Shown piece after piece: positions 18,237 to 27,742 of a stretch of 64,000 nt of DNA. The DNA comes from Acinetobacter celticus. Lineage in GTDB: Bacteria > Pseudomonadota > Gammaproteobacteria > Pseudomonadales > Moraxellaceae. The notes below the pieces were generated by a model. That model did no database searches and was not told the DNA's origin. It saw only the letters and a program-made list of their open reading frames with translations. Positions within the stretch are counted from its first letter, which is position 1. Each line of letters begins with the position of its first letter. A program made the translations under genes and the position numbers. The DNA is taken from contig NZ_MBDL01000008.1 of the NCBI RefSeq assembly GCF_001707755.1, positions 62,001 through 126,000 on the forward strand, in the 5' to 3' direction.

Positions 18237-19133
18237 ATGACTTTAGAAATTCGATGGATTGAAGATTTACTTGCACTAGAACAAGAAAAATCTATCTCGC
18301 AAGCGGCGGAAGTAAGACACGTCACACAATCTGCATTTACACGTAGAATTCAGAACATTGAAAATGCGTTAGGGTTTCAAATTTTAAAACGATATAGTAA
18401 AAATATTGATTTTACAGAAGCAGGACAAATTCTACTATCATCTTCAAAAAATATAAAAAATCAGTTAGATACAACCATAAAATACCTAGAAAAAAATGTT
18501 AAAAACAATGAATTAACCGTTAAATTTTCAGTATCACATTCCTTAATCACGCAGTTTTTCCCACGCTTTATTCATGAATTATCAACCACCATGGAAGATC
18601 TAAAATTAGAAATTATTGCAGCAAATCTTAAACAAGGAATACGCTTACTGAAAGATGGTTCGTGTGATTTTCTAATTGCTTATTGTGATCAGAAAACTTT
18701 ACAGCAATTTGATTTATCTTTTTTTGTATTTCATAAAATTTTTGAAATGGAAATACTTCCTATAACCGCATTAAATGATGATGGCTCTGCTAAATACTCA
18801 TTTGAGCAGACATTTCCTTTGTTGGCTTATAGTAAACAAGCATACTTAAGAAATTGTGTTGATGATGCAATTGAAAATAAATTAGATTATCGAACTTTAT
18901 ATGAAACAGATAATGCGGGTGATTTAAAAGAGTTAGTTTCACAAGGCTTAGGTATTGCATGGCTACCTAAATTATTGGTTGAAAAAGAGCTTCATGAAAA
19001 TAAATTAAAAGTGGTTTATTGCAATCAATATAATTTATTTCAAGATGTATATATTATTAGACGAGAAATGGTATTTTCAAATAAAATTAATTATATTTGG
19101 AATATATTAACAAACCAAAATAATAAAAGTTAA
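18237..19133 (+). CDS. LysR-family regulator beside aspA
   Basis: A 298-aa LysR-type regulator. The N-terminal helix-turn-helix (EKSISQAAEVRHVTQSAF, then TRRIQNIENALGF) resembles the HypT/YjiE subgroup. A C-terminal effector domain follows. TTG and ATG codons stand in a row at 18231-18239; the second ATG (18237) is six bases after AAGGA. It is divergent from aspA and convergent with the symporter gene, and the shared palindrome makes both genes likely targets. The effector could be aspartate or a C4-dicarboxylate (inference). Confidence 0.9.
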   Translation: MTLEIRWIEDLLALEQEKSISQAAEVRHVTQSAFTRRIQNIENALGFQILKRYSKNIDFTEAGQILLSSSKNIKNQLDTTIKYLEKNVKNNELTVKFSVSHSLITQFFPRFIHELSTTMEDLKLEIIAANLKQGIRLLKDGSCDFLIAYCDQKTLQQFDLSFFVFHKIFEMEILPITALNDDGSAKYSFEQTFPLLAYSKQAYLRNCVDDAIENKLDYRTLYETDNAGDLKELVSQGLGIAWLPKLLVEKELHENKLKVVYCNQYNLFQDVYIIRREMVFSNKINYIWNILTNQNNKS

Positions 19134-19265
19134 TTCTATATTATTTTACTCGCTACAATTTTATTATATAAATCTTATTTATTTTAAAAAGTTTTGATTT
19201 TTCTATTTTTAATACTCAACCTAAAATACATTAAACCTAGCTTCTATAAAGTATCTTCTCAAATA

Positions 19266-19328
19266 AAAAGGTGACTTTAAAACATACAGCACTCTAAATC
19301 CATGCTCATTGTTTTAAAATCACCTTTT
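19266..19328. terminator. long-stem terminator between LysR and symporter genes
   Basis: A 19-base stem with one mismatch (19266-19284 with 19310-19328) closes a 25-base loop. Its ends are AAAAGG and CCTTTT. It lies between convergent genes. The long stem and large loop are unusual for a simple terminator. Confidence 0.6.
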
Positions 19329-19381
19329 GAAATTATTGACTTATTAACTTTATGAAATTATATCCATTGTACTGAAATACC

Positions 19382-20680
19382 TTAACTGTTATCAGCCAAG
19401 CGATTTACAGGAACAAGCGTATCGGTAACAACGCCTTCTTCTTCAGCAAGATCATGCTTATTGCCTTCGGTGCGAGCAATCACTGCAGTAGCGATGCTAT
19501 TGCCAATCACATTGGTTGCAGTACGTCCCATATCTAAAAACTGATCAACAGCTAAAATTAATAAAATACCTGCTTCAGGAAGCTTAAACATGGCAAGAGT
19601 CGATGCAATGACCACAATCGATGCACGGGAAACACCTGCAATTCCTTTACTGGTAATCATCAATGTCAGGAGAATCAAAGCCTGTTGGGCAAAACTCAAA
19701 TCAATGTTATAGGCTTGCGCAATAAATAATACAGCAAACGCCATATACATCATCGAACCATCAAGATTAAATGAATAACCTAATGGAAGAACAAAGCTGG
19801 TAATACGTTTTGGCACACCAAACTTATCTAAAGCTTCCATGGTTTTTGGATAAGCCGATTCGCTACTGGCCGTCGCAAATGCCAACATAGTCGGTTCACG
19901 TACCGCTCGCATCAATCTGAAAACATCTTTTTTCAAGAAGATATAACCGAAAGCAATTAAAATTGTCCAGAGGATCAATAAGCCCACATAGAACTGCCCA
20001 ATGAAAATACTGTAATCTAGAATCAACTTCGGCCCTTGGACAGTAATGGCCGAAGCAATTGCGGCAAAAACGGCAATAGGCGCAAAAGCCATCACGTAAT
20101 CGGTAATACGGAACATGACTTTACAAAGTTCATCGATAATTCGACCAATAACCGTAGCTTCACTGTGATGCTGGACATAAGCCAGTGCTGAACCAAAGAA
20201 AATTGAAAAAACGAGAATTTGTAATATTTCATTATTGGCCATCGCTTCTGCAAAACTACGCGGGAAAATATGCGTAATAAATGTCTCTAAGCTTAGACTC
20301 GTCGCACTCACTCCAACATCTACAACTTCTTTTGGAATACTCAGATTCATACCAGATCCTGGTTGAAACAAATTTGCTAAGCCCATTCCAAGTAATAATG
20401 AGATAAACGATGCGCCAATAAACCAGCTCATCGCTTTGAGTGTAATGGATCCCAAAGAAGATGATTTTCCCATTGAGATTAAACCAGAAACAATCGTTGC
20501 AAAGACCAACGGTGCAATAATCATTTTAATTAATCTTAAGAATACATCTGTAACAATCTTAAAGTATGAAGCAATTTGCGTTATTTGTACCGCCGTTAAC
20601 GTACTATGAAAAGCCCAACCAATGAGTATTCCTGCAATCATCGCGATGAGAATATATTTAAGCAGTTTTTTCTGTTTCAT
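19382..20680 (-). CDS. dicarboxylate/amino acid:cation symporter (DAACS family)
   Basis: A 432-aa inner-membrane symporter of the GltP/DctA family. It has hydrophobic helices throughout, beginning with a membrane segment at residues 8-26. The substrate-binding elements are visible: a serine-rich re-entrant loop (FATASSESAYP), NLDGSMMYM in TM7 and DMGRTATNVIGNS in TM8. These fit transport of C4-dicarboxylates or acidic amino acids. A GGAA site precedes the ATG. The promoter region holds the 15-bp palindrome seen between aspA and the LysR gene, so uptake of aspartate or fumarate is the likely job. GltP-type and DctA-type specificity cannot be separated here. Confidence 0.88.
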   Translation of the reverse strand: MKQKKLLKYILIAMIAGILIGWAFHSTLTAVQITQIASYFKIVTDVFLRLIKMIIAPLVFATIVSGLISMGKSSSLGSITLKAMSWFIGASFISLLLGMGLANLFQPGSGMNLSIPKEVVDVGVSATSLSLETFITHIFPRSFAEAMANNEILQILVFSIFFGSALAYVQHHSEATVIGRIIDELCKVMFRITDYVMAFAPIAVFAAIASAITVQGPKLILDYSIFIGQFYVGLLILWTILIAFGYIFLKKDVFRLMRAVREPTMLAFATASSESAYPKTMEALDKFGVPKRITSFVLPLGYSFNLDGSMMYMAFAVLFIAQAYNIDLSFAQQALILLTLMITSKGIAGVSRASIVVIASTLAMFKLPEAGILLILAVDQFLDMGRTATNVIGNSIATAVIARTEGNKHDLAEEEGVVTDTLVPVNRLADNS

Positions 20681-21212
20681 AAAAATAATTCCGTCTTTAA
20701 TCTTCTTTACATCAAGTCTATTGCTTTAACAGCAAGCGCTTGATGACATTCCATGTTGATCAACTGATGTAAGCTTTGTTCTTATAAGTCGAATGCAAAA
20801 TCACGGATTAAGCAATTAACTGTGGCAAGTTTCACTTCTTTTTTGAAAAAACGATAATGCAAAAATTAATTATGCTATGCAAAAAATGCATAAAATTATT
20901 CTTTAGTTTTACTTTACACAAATTTTAATGCCCCTATTGCACAAAAATTTAGTACGTTTTAAATGGCAATGTGTTTTTTGACCAAATCTATCAAAAATTA
21001 TAAATACATCTTTTTTAAGTTTTTTTGACTTCTATAAATGGCTTACTTTTTTTCTAATTTTAATATTTGCTGTTATTTTGACTTAAAATTATATTCGTTT
21101 AAAATTACTGCATAAACTTCTTCAATTTATTTTCGGTAAAGTGAATATTTTTTATCCCCCTAAAAAAGATAGACCTGATCTGTGCGAACTATCATCGTGA
21201 TCTATCCAATAA
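20681..21212. other. AT-rich upstream region of the symporter gene
   Basis: About 530 bases without a gene. It contains the candidate operator at 20877-20891 and a half-site-like ATGCAAAAATTAATTATGC just before it. Nothing else was recognised. Confidence 0.5.
20877..20891. promoter_or_regulatory. 15-bp palindrome, candidate LysR operator (copy 2)
   Basis: ATGCAAAAAATGCAT is identical to the complement of the site between aspA and its LysR gene. It lies 197 bases upstream of the symporter start. No other copy was noticed in the window. Confidence 0.6.
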
Positions 21213-21234
21213 AAAACCACCCTCAGGTGGTTTT
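21213..21234 (-). terminator. terminator of the 76-aa gene
   Basis: AAAACCACC/GGTGGTTTT is a perfect 9-base stem with a 4-base loop. A T run follows on the minus strand, immediately after the stop of the small gene at 21243. Confidence 0.8.
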
Positions 21235-21242
21235 ATCGGTCA

Positions 21243-21473
21243 TCATAGTGTGGCGCAGAAACCCAGCCAGTCAATCTCTAACTCTTCAAAGCCTTTGCTA
21301 CCCAGCCTTTCGCATGAATATAAATAATAAGTAATATTTGAATTTTCAATTATATTGCGATAATACTGAACAGTGCCGACATTAATATCTTCCGGTGTAT
21401 ACCAGCTTGGCCAAAGCTTTTCATCAAACTGATACTCGCCATATTTATCTTTATTGGCAATCCAAACACTCAT
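21243..21473 (-). CDS. hypothetical protein, 76 aa
   Basis: I do not recognise the product. It is a small acidic, aromatic-rich soluble protein (WPSWYTPEDINVGTVQYY, then EELEIDWLGF) with no signal peptide or membrane segment. An AAGGA site lies about nine bases before the ATG and a clean terminator follows, so it is probably a real single-gene transcript. It lies in a gene-poor stretch with other small unknown genes. Confidence 0.6.
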   Translation of the reverse strand: MSVWIANKDKYGEYQFDEKLWPSWYTPEDINVGTVQYYRNIIENSNITYYLYSCERLGSKGFEELEIDWLGFCATL

Positions 21474-21883
21474 ATTACCAAATCCTTAATTATTAAAACT
21501 AAGTGCATGATATACCAATAATTATACCATCTGGTCACATTTGAAATATAAATTGTGACTATACTGCATCATACATTCACTGCTTCCCATAAATTCCGCA
21601 AAAATCTGGAACGTGACGGATGTTTTTATGCATCTATTTACGCTTTTTAAGCGCGTAGTCAAAAAAGTGTTTGTTGTCCATTTGCCATTCAAACAAATAA
21701 CCCTTTTAATCCATTATATTTCTTTAACTGATCAATAGCCCTATTTTCAAGAAGTGAATACAATGCTTTTTTTAATACGTACATGGTGAATTCTTGAGTT
21801 ACTGATTTTAATTTTATTCATTCATAAGTGTCTATAAATGAAAGTTATTTTCATAGACCTTCACCTACTTAAAGTAAAAACAG
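21474..21883. other. intergenic region with no recognisable gene
   Basis: 410 AT-rich bases. A minus-strand frame near 21640-21700 (reading MDNKHFFDYALKKRK) is open but lacks a start signal and a partner domain. I see no RNA gene or repeat. Confidence 0.4.
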
Positions 21884-22192
21884 TTAAACCTCATTATAAA
21901 AATGATTTGAGTGGATGGTTTTATGGACTTTGAGTTTTTTGAATAACCAACCTAAAAATTCCTCATTTTTTGCAAACCTAGGTGCATCCCCTGCATTCAA
22001 GCCAATATGGCTCCCATTAAAATGGAATTTATATTTATAAGGTTTTTCCGCTAAAAAACCATCTTTACCTTGTGTATGTAGCTCTTGAAGAAGCCTTTCA
22101 ATTTTATCGAACTGTTGTTTTGAATAAATGAATTGATCTTCTTTTAAAAAATTATAGATTTGCTCTATTGATTCAGCAGTATGGGTATTCAT
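21884..22192 (-). CDS. hypothetical protein, 102 aa
   Basis: An unrecognised 102-aa protein. The N-terminal half is helical and charged (IEQIYNFLKEDQFIYSKQQF, then DKIERLLQEL). The C-terminal half carries FHFNGSHIGLNAGDAPRF. There is no signal peptide or membrane segment. The ribosome binding site is weak (GAG about ten bases upstream). It could be a small immunity-type or orphan gene; no function can be stated. Confidence 0.5.
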   Translation of the reverse strand: MNTHTAESIEQIYNFLKEDQFIYSKQQFDKIERLLQELHTQGKDGFLAEKPYKYKFHFNGSHIGLNAGDAPRFAKNEEFLGWLFKKLKVHKTIHSNHFYNEV

Positions 22193-22483
22193 TGTAAATT
22201 CACTCTGAAACCGAGGAGATGAATATAAATACCATATATTTTTTGGGTGTATATACGCCTTGTATCAATCATGTATCGAGAAAATAAAAATGAAATGCAT
22301 TGATTATTTAAATAGTGATACAGACCAATACGACATTGGTTTTTAAAAAAATCCTTGAAATATAAATAAGATATTGAGCTATCCAATCGTACATATCACT
22401 ACACTTCCATCTCATAACTACCGTAGTGTTAACACGTTATAAGTCCATGATGGCTACTCATTCAATATTTCAACGGAAAGATC

Positions 22484-22648
22484 ATGACCACTCAAAATAC
22501 TGGATTCAAAGCTTTCTCAAACAAAACGGATTTAATCAATACTCAAGCAAATCAGGCACCGAATGAACAACCTGAAACCCCACCAAAACCTACAGATAAA
22601 CCAGAACAACCCACTGGACCAAGCGAAGAAGCTCCACAAGTAAAATAA
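22484..22648 (+). CDS. small proline/glutamine-rich protein, 54 aa
   Basis: A short gene encoding MTTQNTGFKAFSNKTDL followed by a low-complexity tail of Pro, Gln, Glu and Thr (QPETPPKPTDKPEQPTGP). GGAAAG precedes the ATG and a strong terminator follows 32 bases after the stop. Signal, coding frame and terminator together argue for a real gene. The tail looks intrinsically disordered and there is no export signal. Function unknown. Confidence 0.6.
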   Translation: MTTQNTGFKAFSNKTDLINTQANQAPNEQPETPPKPTDKPEQPTGPSEEAPQVK

Positions 22649-22680
22649 AGACTCAGTAACACAAATAACTGAATACTTAG

Positions 22681-22708
22681 GCCCCACTGATCATAAGTGG
22701 GGCTTTTT
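22681..22708 (+). terminator. terminator of the 54-aa gene
   Basis: The 8-base GC-rich stem GCCCCACT/AGTGGGGC with a 7-base loop is followed by TTTTT. Confidence 0.88.
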
Positions 22709-22833
22709 ATTTAAAGCATAATAGCCACAACTCATATAGTTTAATTTTGATGAATTTACTGGAATTAAATTTTTAGACAAAAAAATACCCATCTTCTGGG
22801 AAGATAGGTATATAAACTTTGAATTTTTTTCGT

Positions 22834-22910
<77 letters not shown>

Positions 22911-23014
22911 TCAACGAATTAACTTTATACGCCCAATAGAAGGACAAAGCAAACTTTATTTAAAATATAATGACTTATAGCAGGAATAAAATAAATAACA
23001 TCTAGAAAAGCAAT

Positions 23015-23302
23015 TTAACCAATGCCAACCTCAGTTATAAAAGCTGGATGAGATATCCTGTATAAACTCAATCGTCTCTTTTCATTTTCTAAAAAAGATT
23101 TAGGTTCTTCTGACCATATTGAGGTTCTTGAACCAATACCTGAATTTCTTAAAGCCCAATCAGAAACAGTGCCATAAATGAACGTATTATCAGCGAAAAT
23201 CAATTTTGCTTTATTACTAGTACTACTTATAAGAACTTTATGTGTCGGTAATGAACCAAATATACCAATTTGGGTGTAGAGATATTTATATATTTCAGGC
23301 AT
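23015..23302 (-). CDS. hypothetical protein, 95 aa (doubtful)
   Basis: An open frame of 95 codons between tRNA-fMet and a decayed region. The product is unrecognised, with segments such as NKAKLIFADNTFIYGTVSDW. No ribosome binding site precedes the ATG. It may be a fragment of a larger lost gene. Confidence 0.35.
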   Translation of the reverse strand: MPEIYKYLYTQIGIFGSLPTHKVLISSTSNKAKLIFADNTFIYGTVSDWALRNSGIGSRTSIWSEEPKSFLENEKRRLSLYRISHPAFITEVGIG

Positions 23303-23568
23303 AGAAAAAAGTACTTAAATGGCAATCAACTATATCATCTTAATTATTAAAATAGTCCTGCTATTTAGTAGGACTATTTTAATAATTAAGCATGGTTACA
23401 TTATCTGCTTTTATTAGAAAAGGATTTAACTGTATATTTCCATTTGAGAAATATATCCTTACTTTTAAATCAAGGGATATTGAATAAATTAATCTAAAAA
23501 TGCAACCAAACTATCCATAGGAAATATTCGTCCTATGACCACAAACCTGCCTAACTCACTTAGGATAA

Positions 23569-23750
23569 CCAACAAACATTAATGGCAATAAGAGCACGAC
23601 TGGTATTAAATGAACGCTGATGGTTCTGGTAGACGCTTGAAAGTTCAATTTACGAATACAACTGAAGCAGTTATTACTTTTGATCTAACTGTTCATGGTA
23701 ATTCAGGCACTAATAGCGATATTGGCTTTGTTATTGTTTCGACGAGCTAA
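23569..23750 (+). pseudogene. decayed C-terminal gene fragment, possibly phage structural
   Basis: Two adjacent frames read as one protein if one base is restored at about 23611: INGNKSTTGIK joins NADGSGRRLKVQFTNTTEAV, then ITFDLTVHGNSGTNSDIGF. The ending is beta-rich with Gly, Asn and Thr, like phage tail or head decoration proteins. A TAA stands just upstream in the first frame. There is no start signal. Family assignment is only a guess. Confidence 0.45.
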
Positions 23751-24005
23751 ACTGCCCTGCACTATCTGTATAAATTGTTAGATAGTGCAAAGTGAAAAAC
23801 AAAATGGTGCCAAATAAGCCGAAAACCTACACTAGATCGTAGAAGATTCATCTTCATCGTATATCGAGTGGAAAGCCGAAGTGCTAGAAAATGGCATGAG
23901 GAGGAAAATTGATTACATGACGAACATAGACCAACGGACTATCGAACGGATGGACCACAAAATAGACCGAAAAATCCGATGGTCTAAAAATGGCAGGCAT
24001 TAAAA

Positions 24006-24034
24006 AACCTCATAACTCAAAGAGTTACGAGGTT
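24006..24034 (-). terminator. terminator of the CAU tRNA
   Basis: AACCTCATAACTC pairs with GAGTTACGAGGTT (13 positions, one A:C mismatch) around a 3-base loop. A TTTTTT run follows on the minus strand, just after the tRNA. Confidence 0.8.
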
Positions 24035-24039
24035 GAATT

Positions 24040-24116
<77 letters not shown>

Positions 24117-24390
24117 TAATCAATTATTGATATAATAATCAACAACTTGAATTGGCTGTAATACTATACAAAACCAGTAACCTATGCAAGTATTTTCTTA
24201 ACATCTAAATACAGTAGCGCATTTAAAATACAGGCTAATACTCTAATAAAGTGCGACTCTAGCAATTCTCCATATAAGAGTAAAGCATATGAACACACCC
24301 ACTGATGGATTTAAATAAAAAACCATCCATAATAAAATAATCAGTAGAATTTAAATAAAAACCACTCATTTTATTAATTTTCAGACACAA

Positions 24391-24415
24391 AAAAAGGCGC
24401 TATTTGCGCCTTTTT
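24391..24415 (-). terminator. terminator of the cold-shock gene
   Basis: The stem AAAAAGGCGC/GCGCCTTTTT with loop TATTT ends in a T run on both strands. It lies 14 bases beyond the csp stop. Confidence 0.88.
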
Positions 24416-24429
24416 TTAATCGTTACTTA

Positions 24430-24639
24430 TTATAGAGCAACGATGTTTACAGCGTTCGGGCCTTTTTGACCTTGAACGATGCTGAAAGAAACTTTTTGGC
24501 CTTCAACTAAAGTTTTGAAGCCTGAGTTAGCGATTTCGCTGAAATGAGCAAATACGTCTGGACCAGATTCTTGTTGAATAAAACCAAAACCTTTAGTTTC
24601 GTTAAACCATTTAACTGTACCATTAACTGTAGTAGACAT
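24430..24639 (-). CDS. cold-shock protein (CspA family)
   Basis: A 69-aa single-stranded nucleic acid-binding protein, one OB fold, which acts as an RNA chaperone. RNP1 is KGFGFI and RNP2 is VFAHFS. The frame is open 12 codons further upstream. The ATG at 24639 has AGGA six bases away and gives the standard Csp length. About 650 bases separate it from the next gene, leaving room for the long 5' leader common in csp genes. Several csp paralogues normally exist per genome, so I give no symbol. Confidence 0.93.
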   Translation of the reverse strand: MSTTVNGTVKWFNETKGFGFIQQESGPDVFAHFSEIANSGFKTLVEGQKVSFSIVQGQKGPNAVNIVAL

Positions 24640-25293
24640 AATATATCCTGTTGAATTTTGTGAACTGATAGCCATTTAAAATGACTAATATTAACCCGGA
24701 AAATAAGAAAGCTTAATATCTGAAAAAACGAAGGATTATGACTAAAACTGCGATACTTAAAGAAGATTTACTAAACAAGACTTTTTTCTAGTGCTGAAAG
24801 GATACTAGGTAATAAATATTTTTACAAGCAATATCTAAGATATTTTATAAAAATTCTAAAAAAACCACACAATATATTGAAATATAATAATTTTTAATTT
24901 AACACCAACATTCTAATGAAGTACACATTCTATTATCTGGCAATAAATTGACCATCTCAGACCTAAAAAGCCCTATTCTTTGTCAATTATGCACCACATG
25001 GTTAACCCTCTTGGCCAATAAACCCAAAATACAAATTCAATATCCATCTCACAAGTTTTAATATTTCAAGAAATCACTTTAACTCGATAACTATAGATTC
25101 CCCCCATTTATGACAAAAGTTAATCCCTTTAATACTAGCCACCTAAAAAACCCGTTCGGGTGAAATTTATTCAAATTGATGCTATTTTTTATTTCTATAC
25201 AAAACTCAATCCATGACTACACTCCCACTTATAGTTTTTTACATCAATAAAATTGCATCTGTATTTTATTGATCAGATAAGTCATTTTAGCTA
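24640..25293. other. long intergenic region upstream of csp and the acyltransferase
   Basis: About 650 AT-rich bases without a recognisable gene. The left part probably holds the csp promoter and leader. A short hairpin, ACCCG-TT-CGGGT, with a T run on the minus strand lies near 25145-25162 and has no obvious gene to serve. Confidence 0.45.
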
Positions 25294-25920
25294 TTGACTG
25301 TCATCTCAAACAAGCAGAAATTAGCGCACACTGTTTTATATCTATCTTGCCTTTTTATGCTAAAAAAATTTATTGGTGAAACCTCTTTTAAACTCGCTGG
25401 CTGGACATATGAAGTAAAGCCAGATGTTCTTGAAGATAAACAAGTCATTGTCGGGTTTGAACACACGTCAATGATGGATGCTGTGCTTTCTCTAGCACTG
25501 TTTCAAATTTACGATCTTAAAATTCATATATTAATTAAAAAAGAGTTATTTAAAGGGCCTTTAAAGCCATTTTTAAAAGCTGCAGGCGGTATTCCAGTTG
25601 ACCGTAAGTCAAGTAAAGATATTGTGTCTCAGATGGTTGAACATTTTGAACAGCATACAAAATTCAATCTCGTGATTGCACCTGAAGCCACTCGTGCCGG
25701 TCGTGATGAAACACGCAAACCAATCCGTACAGGGTTTTGGCATATTGCAAAAGCAGCTGGTGTACCTATTGTACTGATGTATGCCAACTCAAAAACTAAG
25801 CAAGGTGGTATTTTCGGTAAAATCTATCCAACAGAACTAGACCACGACCTTGCCTTAATGAAAAAACTTTATAAAGAAAATGTTGGATTGGATATTATTA
25901 TCCCAGAACCTAAAAAATAG
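25294..25920 (+). CDS. 1-acyl-sn-glycerol-3-phosphate acyltransferase family (PlsC-like)
   Basis: A 208-aa acyltransferase of the PlsC/lysophospholipid family. The catalytic HX4D motif is HTSMMD and the substrate-contact motif is PEATRAG, the counterpart of the usual EGTR box. The GGIPVDRKS segment between them is also typical. The start is uncertain: the longest frame begins at a TTG (25294) with no ribosome binding site, and the next ATG (25357) also lacks one. An N-terminal hydrophobic segment would anchor the enzyme to the inner membrane. It may act in phospholipid synthesis or turnover; it is shorter than PlsC proper. Confidence 0.8.
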   Translation: MTVISNKQKLAHTVLYLSCLFMLKKFIGETSFKLAGWTYEVKPDVLEDKQVIVGFEHTSMMDAVLSLALFQIYDLKIHILIKKELFKGPLKPFLKAAGGIPVDRKSSKDIVSQMVEHFEQHTKFNLVIAPEATRAGRDETRKPIRTGFWHIAKAAGVPIVLMYANSKTKQGGIFGKIYPTELDHDLALMKKLYKENVGLDIIIPEPKK

Positions 25921-26028
25921 TCTTGATTGTTTAAAAACTCGAAATCTAGCTCTTTATCAAAAAAAAGTGCTTATGGTAGAATTACGACAATTTGATATGG
26001 CATACAGCCAATAAGGAGCATAGTTCGC

Positions 26029-26778
26029 ATGGCGGGTCATTCCAAGTGGGCAAATACAAAGCATCGTAAAGCAAAACAAGATGCGAGCCGCGCTAAAGTA
26101 TTCACTAAATTTATTCGTGAAATTGTAACAGCTTCGCGTTTAGGCGGCCCTGATGCGGCAGCTAACCCTCGTTTACGTGCTGTCGTAGAAAAAGCATTAG
26201 TGGCTAACATGACACGCGACACGATTAACCGCGCGATTCAACGTGGTGCTGGTGGTGAAGAAAATGATGATTTAAAAGAAGTGACTTACGAAGGTTATGG
26301 CGTAGGTGGTGTTGCAGTAATTATTGAAACAATGACTGACAACCTAAACCGTACTGTGCCCGATGTCCGTCATTGTTTCTCTAAAACTGGTGGCAACTTG
26401 GGTACTGCAGGTTCAGTTGCTTACATGTTCACGAAACGTGGTGAAATTACCTTTGAAGATGTTTCTTTAGAAGATAAAATTATGGATGTTGCACTTGAAG
26501 CAGGTGCAGAAGACATTGAAGTGAATGAAGATGAGATTTTAGTCATTACCACACCTGAATCTTTTGGTGATGTACAAGATGCTTTAGCGGCCGCAGGTTT
26601 AAAATCTGACAATGCTGAAGTGACGATGAATCCATCGACTAAAGCAGAAATCACGGATATCGATCAAGCCAAACAGATCTTAAAAATGATTGATATGTTT
26701 GAAGATTTAGATGATGTACAGAACGTATATACCAACGTTGAATTCCCTGAAGAAGTCTTAGCGCAATTAGATGAATAA
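26029..26778 (+). CDS. yebC: YebC/TACO1 family protein
   Basis: A 249-aa member of the YebC family, with the invariant opening [19 protein letters not shown] and [12 protein letters not shown]. The three-domain fold ends in [17 protein letters not shown]. Members were first described as DNA-binding regulators. Recent work places YebC proteins at the ribosome, where they relieve stalling at proline tracts, which would complement EF-P (encoded at 60 kb). AAGGAG precedes the ATG. It is a single gene followed by a strong terminator. Confidence 0.95.
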   Translation: MAGHSKWANTKHRKAKQDASRAKVFTKFIREIVTASRLGGPDAAANPRLRAVVEKALVANMTRDTINRAIQRGAGGEENDDLKEVTYEGYGVGGVAVIIETMTDNLNRTVPDVRHCFSKTGGNLGTAGSVAYMFTKRGEITFEDVSLEDKIMDVALEAGAEDIEVNEDEILVITTPESFGDVQDALAAAGLKSDNAEVTMNPSTKAEITDIDQAKQILKMIDMFEDLDDVQNVYTNVEFPEEVLAQLDE

Positions 26779-26792
26779 TCATTGCTACAAGC

Positions 26793-26820
26793 AAAAAACG
26801 CGCTACCAAGCGCGTTTTTT
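26793..26820 (+). terminator. terminator of yebC
   Basis: The perfect 11-base stem AAAAAACGCGC/GCGCGTTTTTT with loop TACCAA lies 15 bases after the yebC stop. Confidence 0.9.
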
Positions 26821-26883
26821 TATATTTAGATTCTAAGATGACTGACAAAAAATGATCAACTTTTGATTAGACTTAAATATCCA

Positions 26884-27357
26884 TCAAACTTTACTGAGTA
26901 AGCCACTACAATTGAAAACATGATTATATTCTTTAATCACAAAACTTGAATGGAGTGCCACCACATGTTCAATTTTACCAATACGCTTCAGTAGAATTTC
27001 ACTATAATTTTCCATGTCCCGTGCGACAACTTCCACCAAAAAATCAGCAGATTGCCCTGTAACTAAAAAAGCATTGATCACTTCTGGAATATTTTCGAGC
27101 TCTTCTAAAAACTTTGCGAAAGTATCTGTATCATGTTTACTTAGTGAAACCTGTAAAATGACATGTAAGCTGAATCCTAGTTTTTGATAATTTATATCGC
27201 GTTTTAAACCTGTAATAATTTTATGATCAATCAGATGTTTAATTCTTCGATGTACTGAACTAACTGAAAGGTTGATGCGCTCTGACAACTCATTCAAATT
27301 TAAATCTTCATGCGTTAGAATTTCTAGTATTTGCTTATCAAAACGATCCAATTCCAT
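26884..27357 (-). CDS. Lrp/AsnC family transcriptional regulator
   Basis: A 157-aa feast/famine regulator. The N-terminal helix-turn-helix (NLNELSERINLSVSSVHRRI) is followed by a RAM/ACT-like ligand domain with the conserved AFLVTGQSADFLVEVVA segment. Such proteins sense amino acids and often control a divergent transporter or catabolic gene. Here the upstream region (27358-27742) holds no gene on the other strand, so the target is not apparent. The ribosome binding site is weak. Confidence 0.9.
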   Translation of the reverse strand: MELDRFDKQILEILTHEDLNLNELSERINLSVSSVHRRIKHLIDHKIITGLKRDINYQKLGFSLHVILQVSLSKHDTDTFAKFLEELENIPEVINAFLVTGQSADFLVEVVARDMENYSEILLKRIGKIEHVVALHSSFVIKEYNHVFNCSGLLSKV

Positions 27358-27742
27358 TGTTAATTTCTACCCTTTAGCGTCTGAATACAGAACATTTAAT
27401 TTTTTACTTTTATAAAGTTCATACCGATATTAAGCTTAATATGCGTTCAACCATCTCAAACTTAATGTAAGCAAAAACTCAATTCGTTAAATTTATTTTC
27501 ACATATTATTTATATATAAAAAAAATATTCATAATTTGCAAACTATTTTGAAATATTTTTTCAAAAAACATCACCTAAAACTCAAGATGTACAAACAACT
27601 CATAACTTTTATACAACTATTGTAAAAGATTCAATGTGATCTTCATGCGAATATATCTTGCCAATGTTCATACAACCGACCTCAAGTACAGATCAAAAAA
27701 AACGCGCATCTCGCGCATTTCTTTACTTATAGTTTTAATGGT
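27358..27742. other. AT-rich intergenic region
   Basis: 385 bases between the Lrp-type gene and the GST gene. A short imperfect CGCG-rich hairpin followed by T residues on the minus strand near 27694-27720 may end the GST transcript. Nothing else is recognisable. Confidence 0.45.

Noticed and set aside
22189..22386. 65-codon minus-strand frame overlapping the 102-aa gene start
   Set aside because: Composition is that of AT-rich non-coding DNA (Tyr/Ile/Phe-rich); no ribosome binding site.
23850..24003. 35-codon open frame reading MRRKIDYMTNIDQRTIERMD near the CAU tRNA
   Set aside because: GAGGAGG is present but badly placed for any ATG in the frame; no known family; left as part of the decayed region.
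25145..25162. Small ACCCG/CGGGT hairpin with T run on the minus strand
   Set aside because: No gene upstream on that strand could be supported; too short to call a terminator alone.
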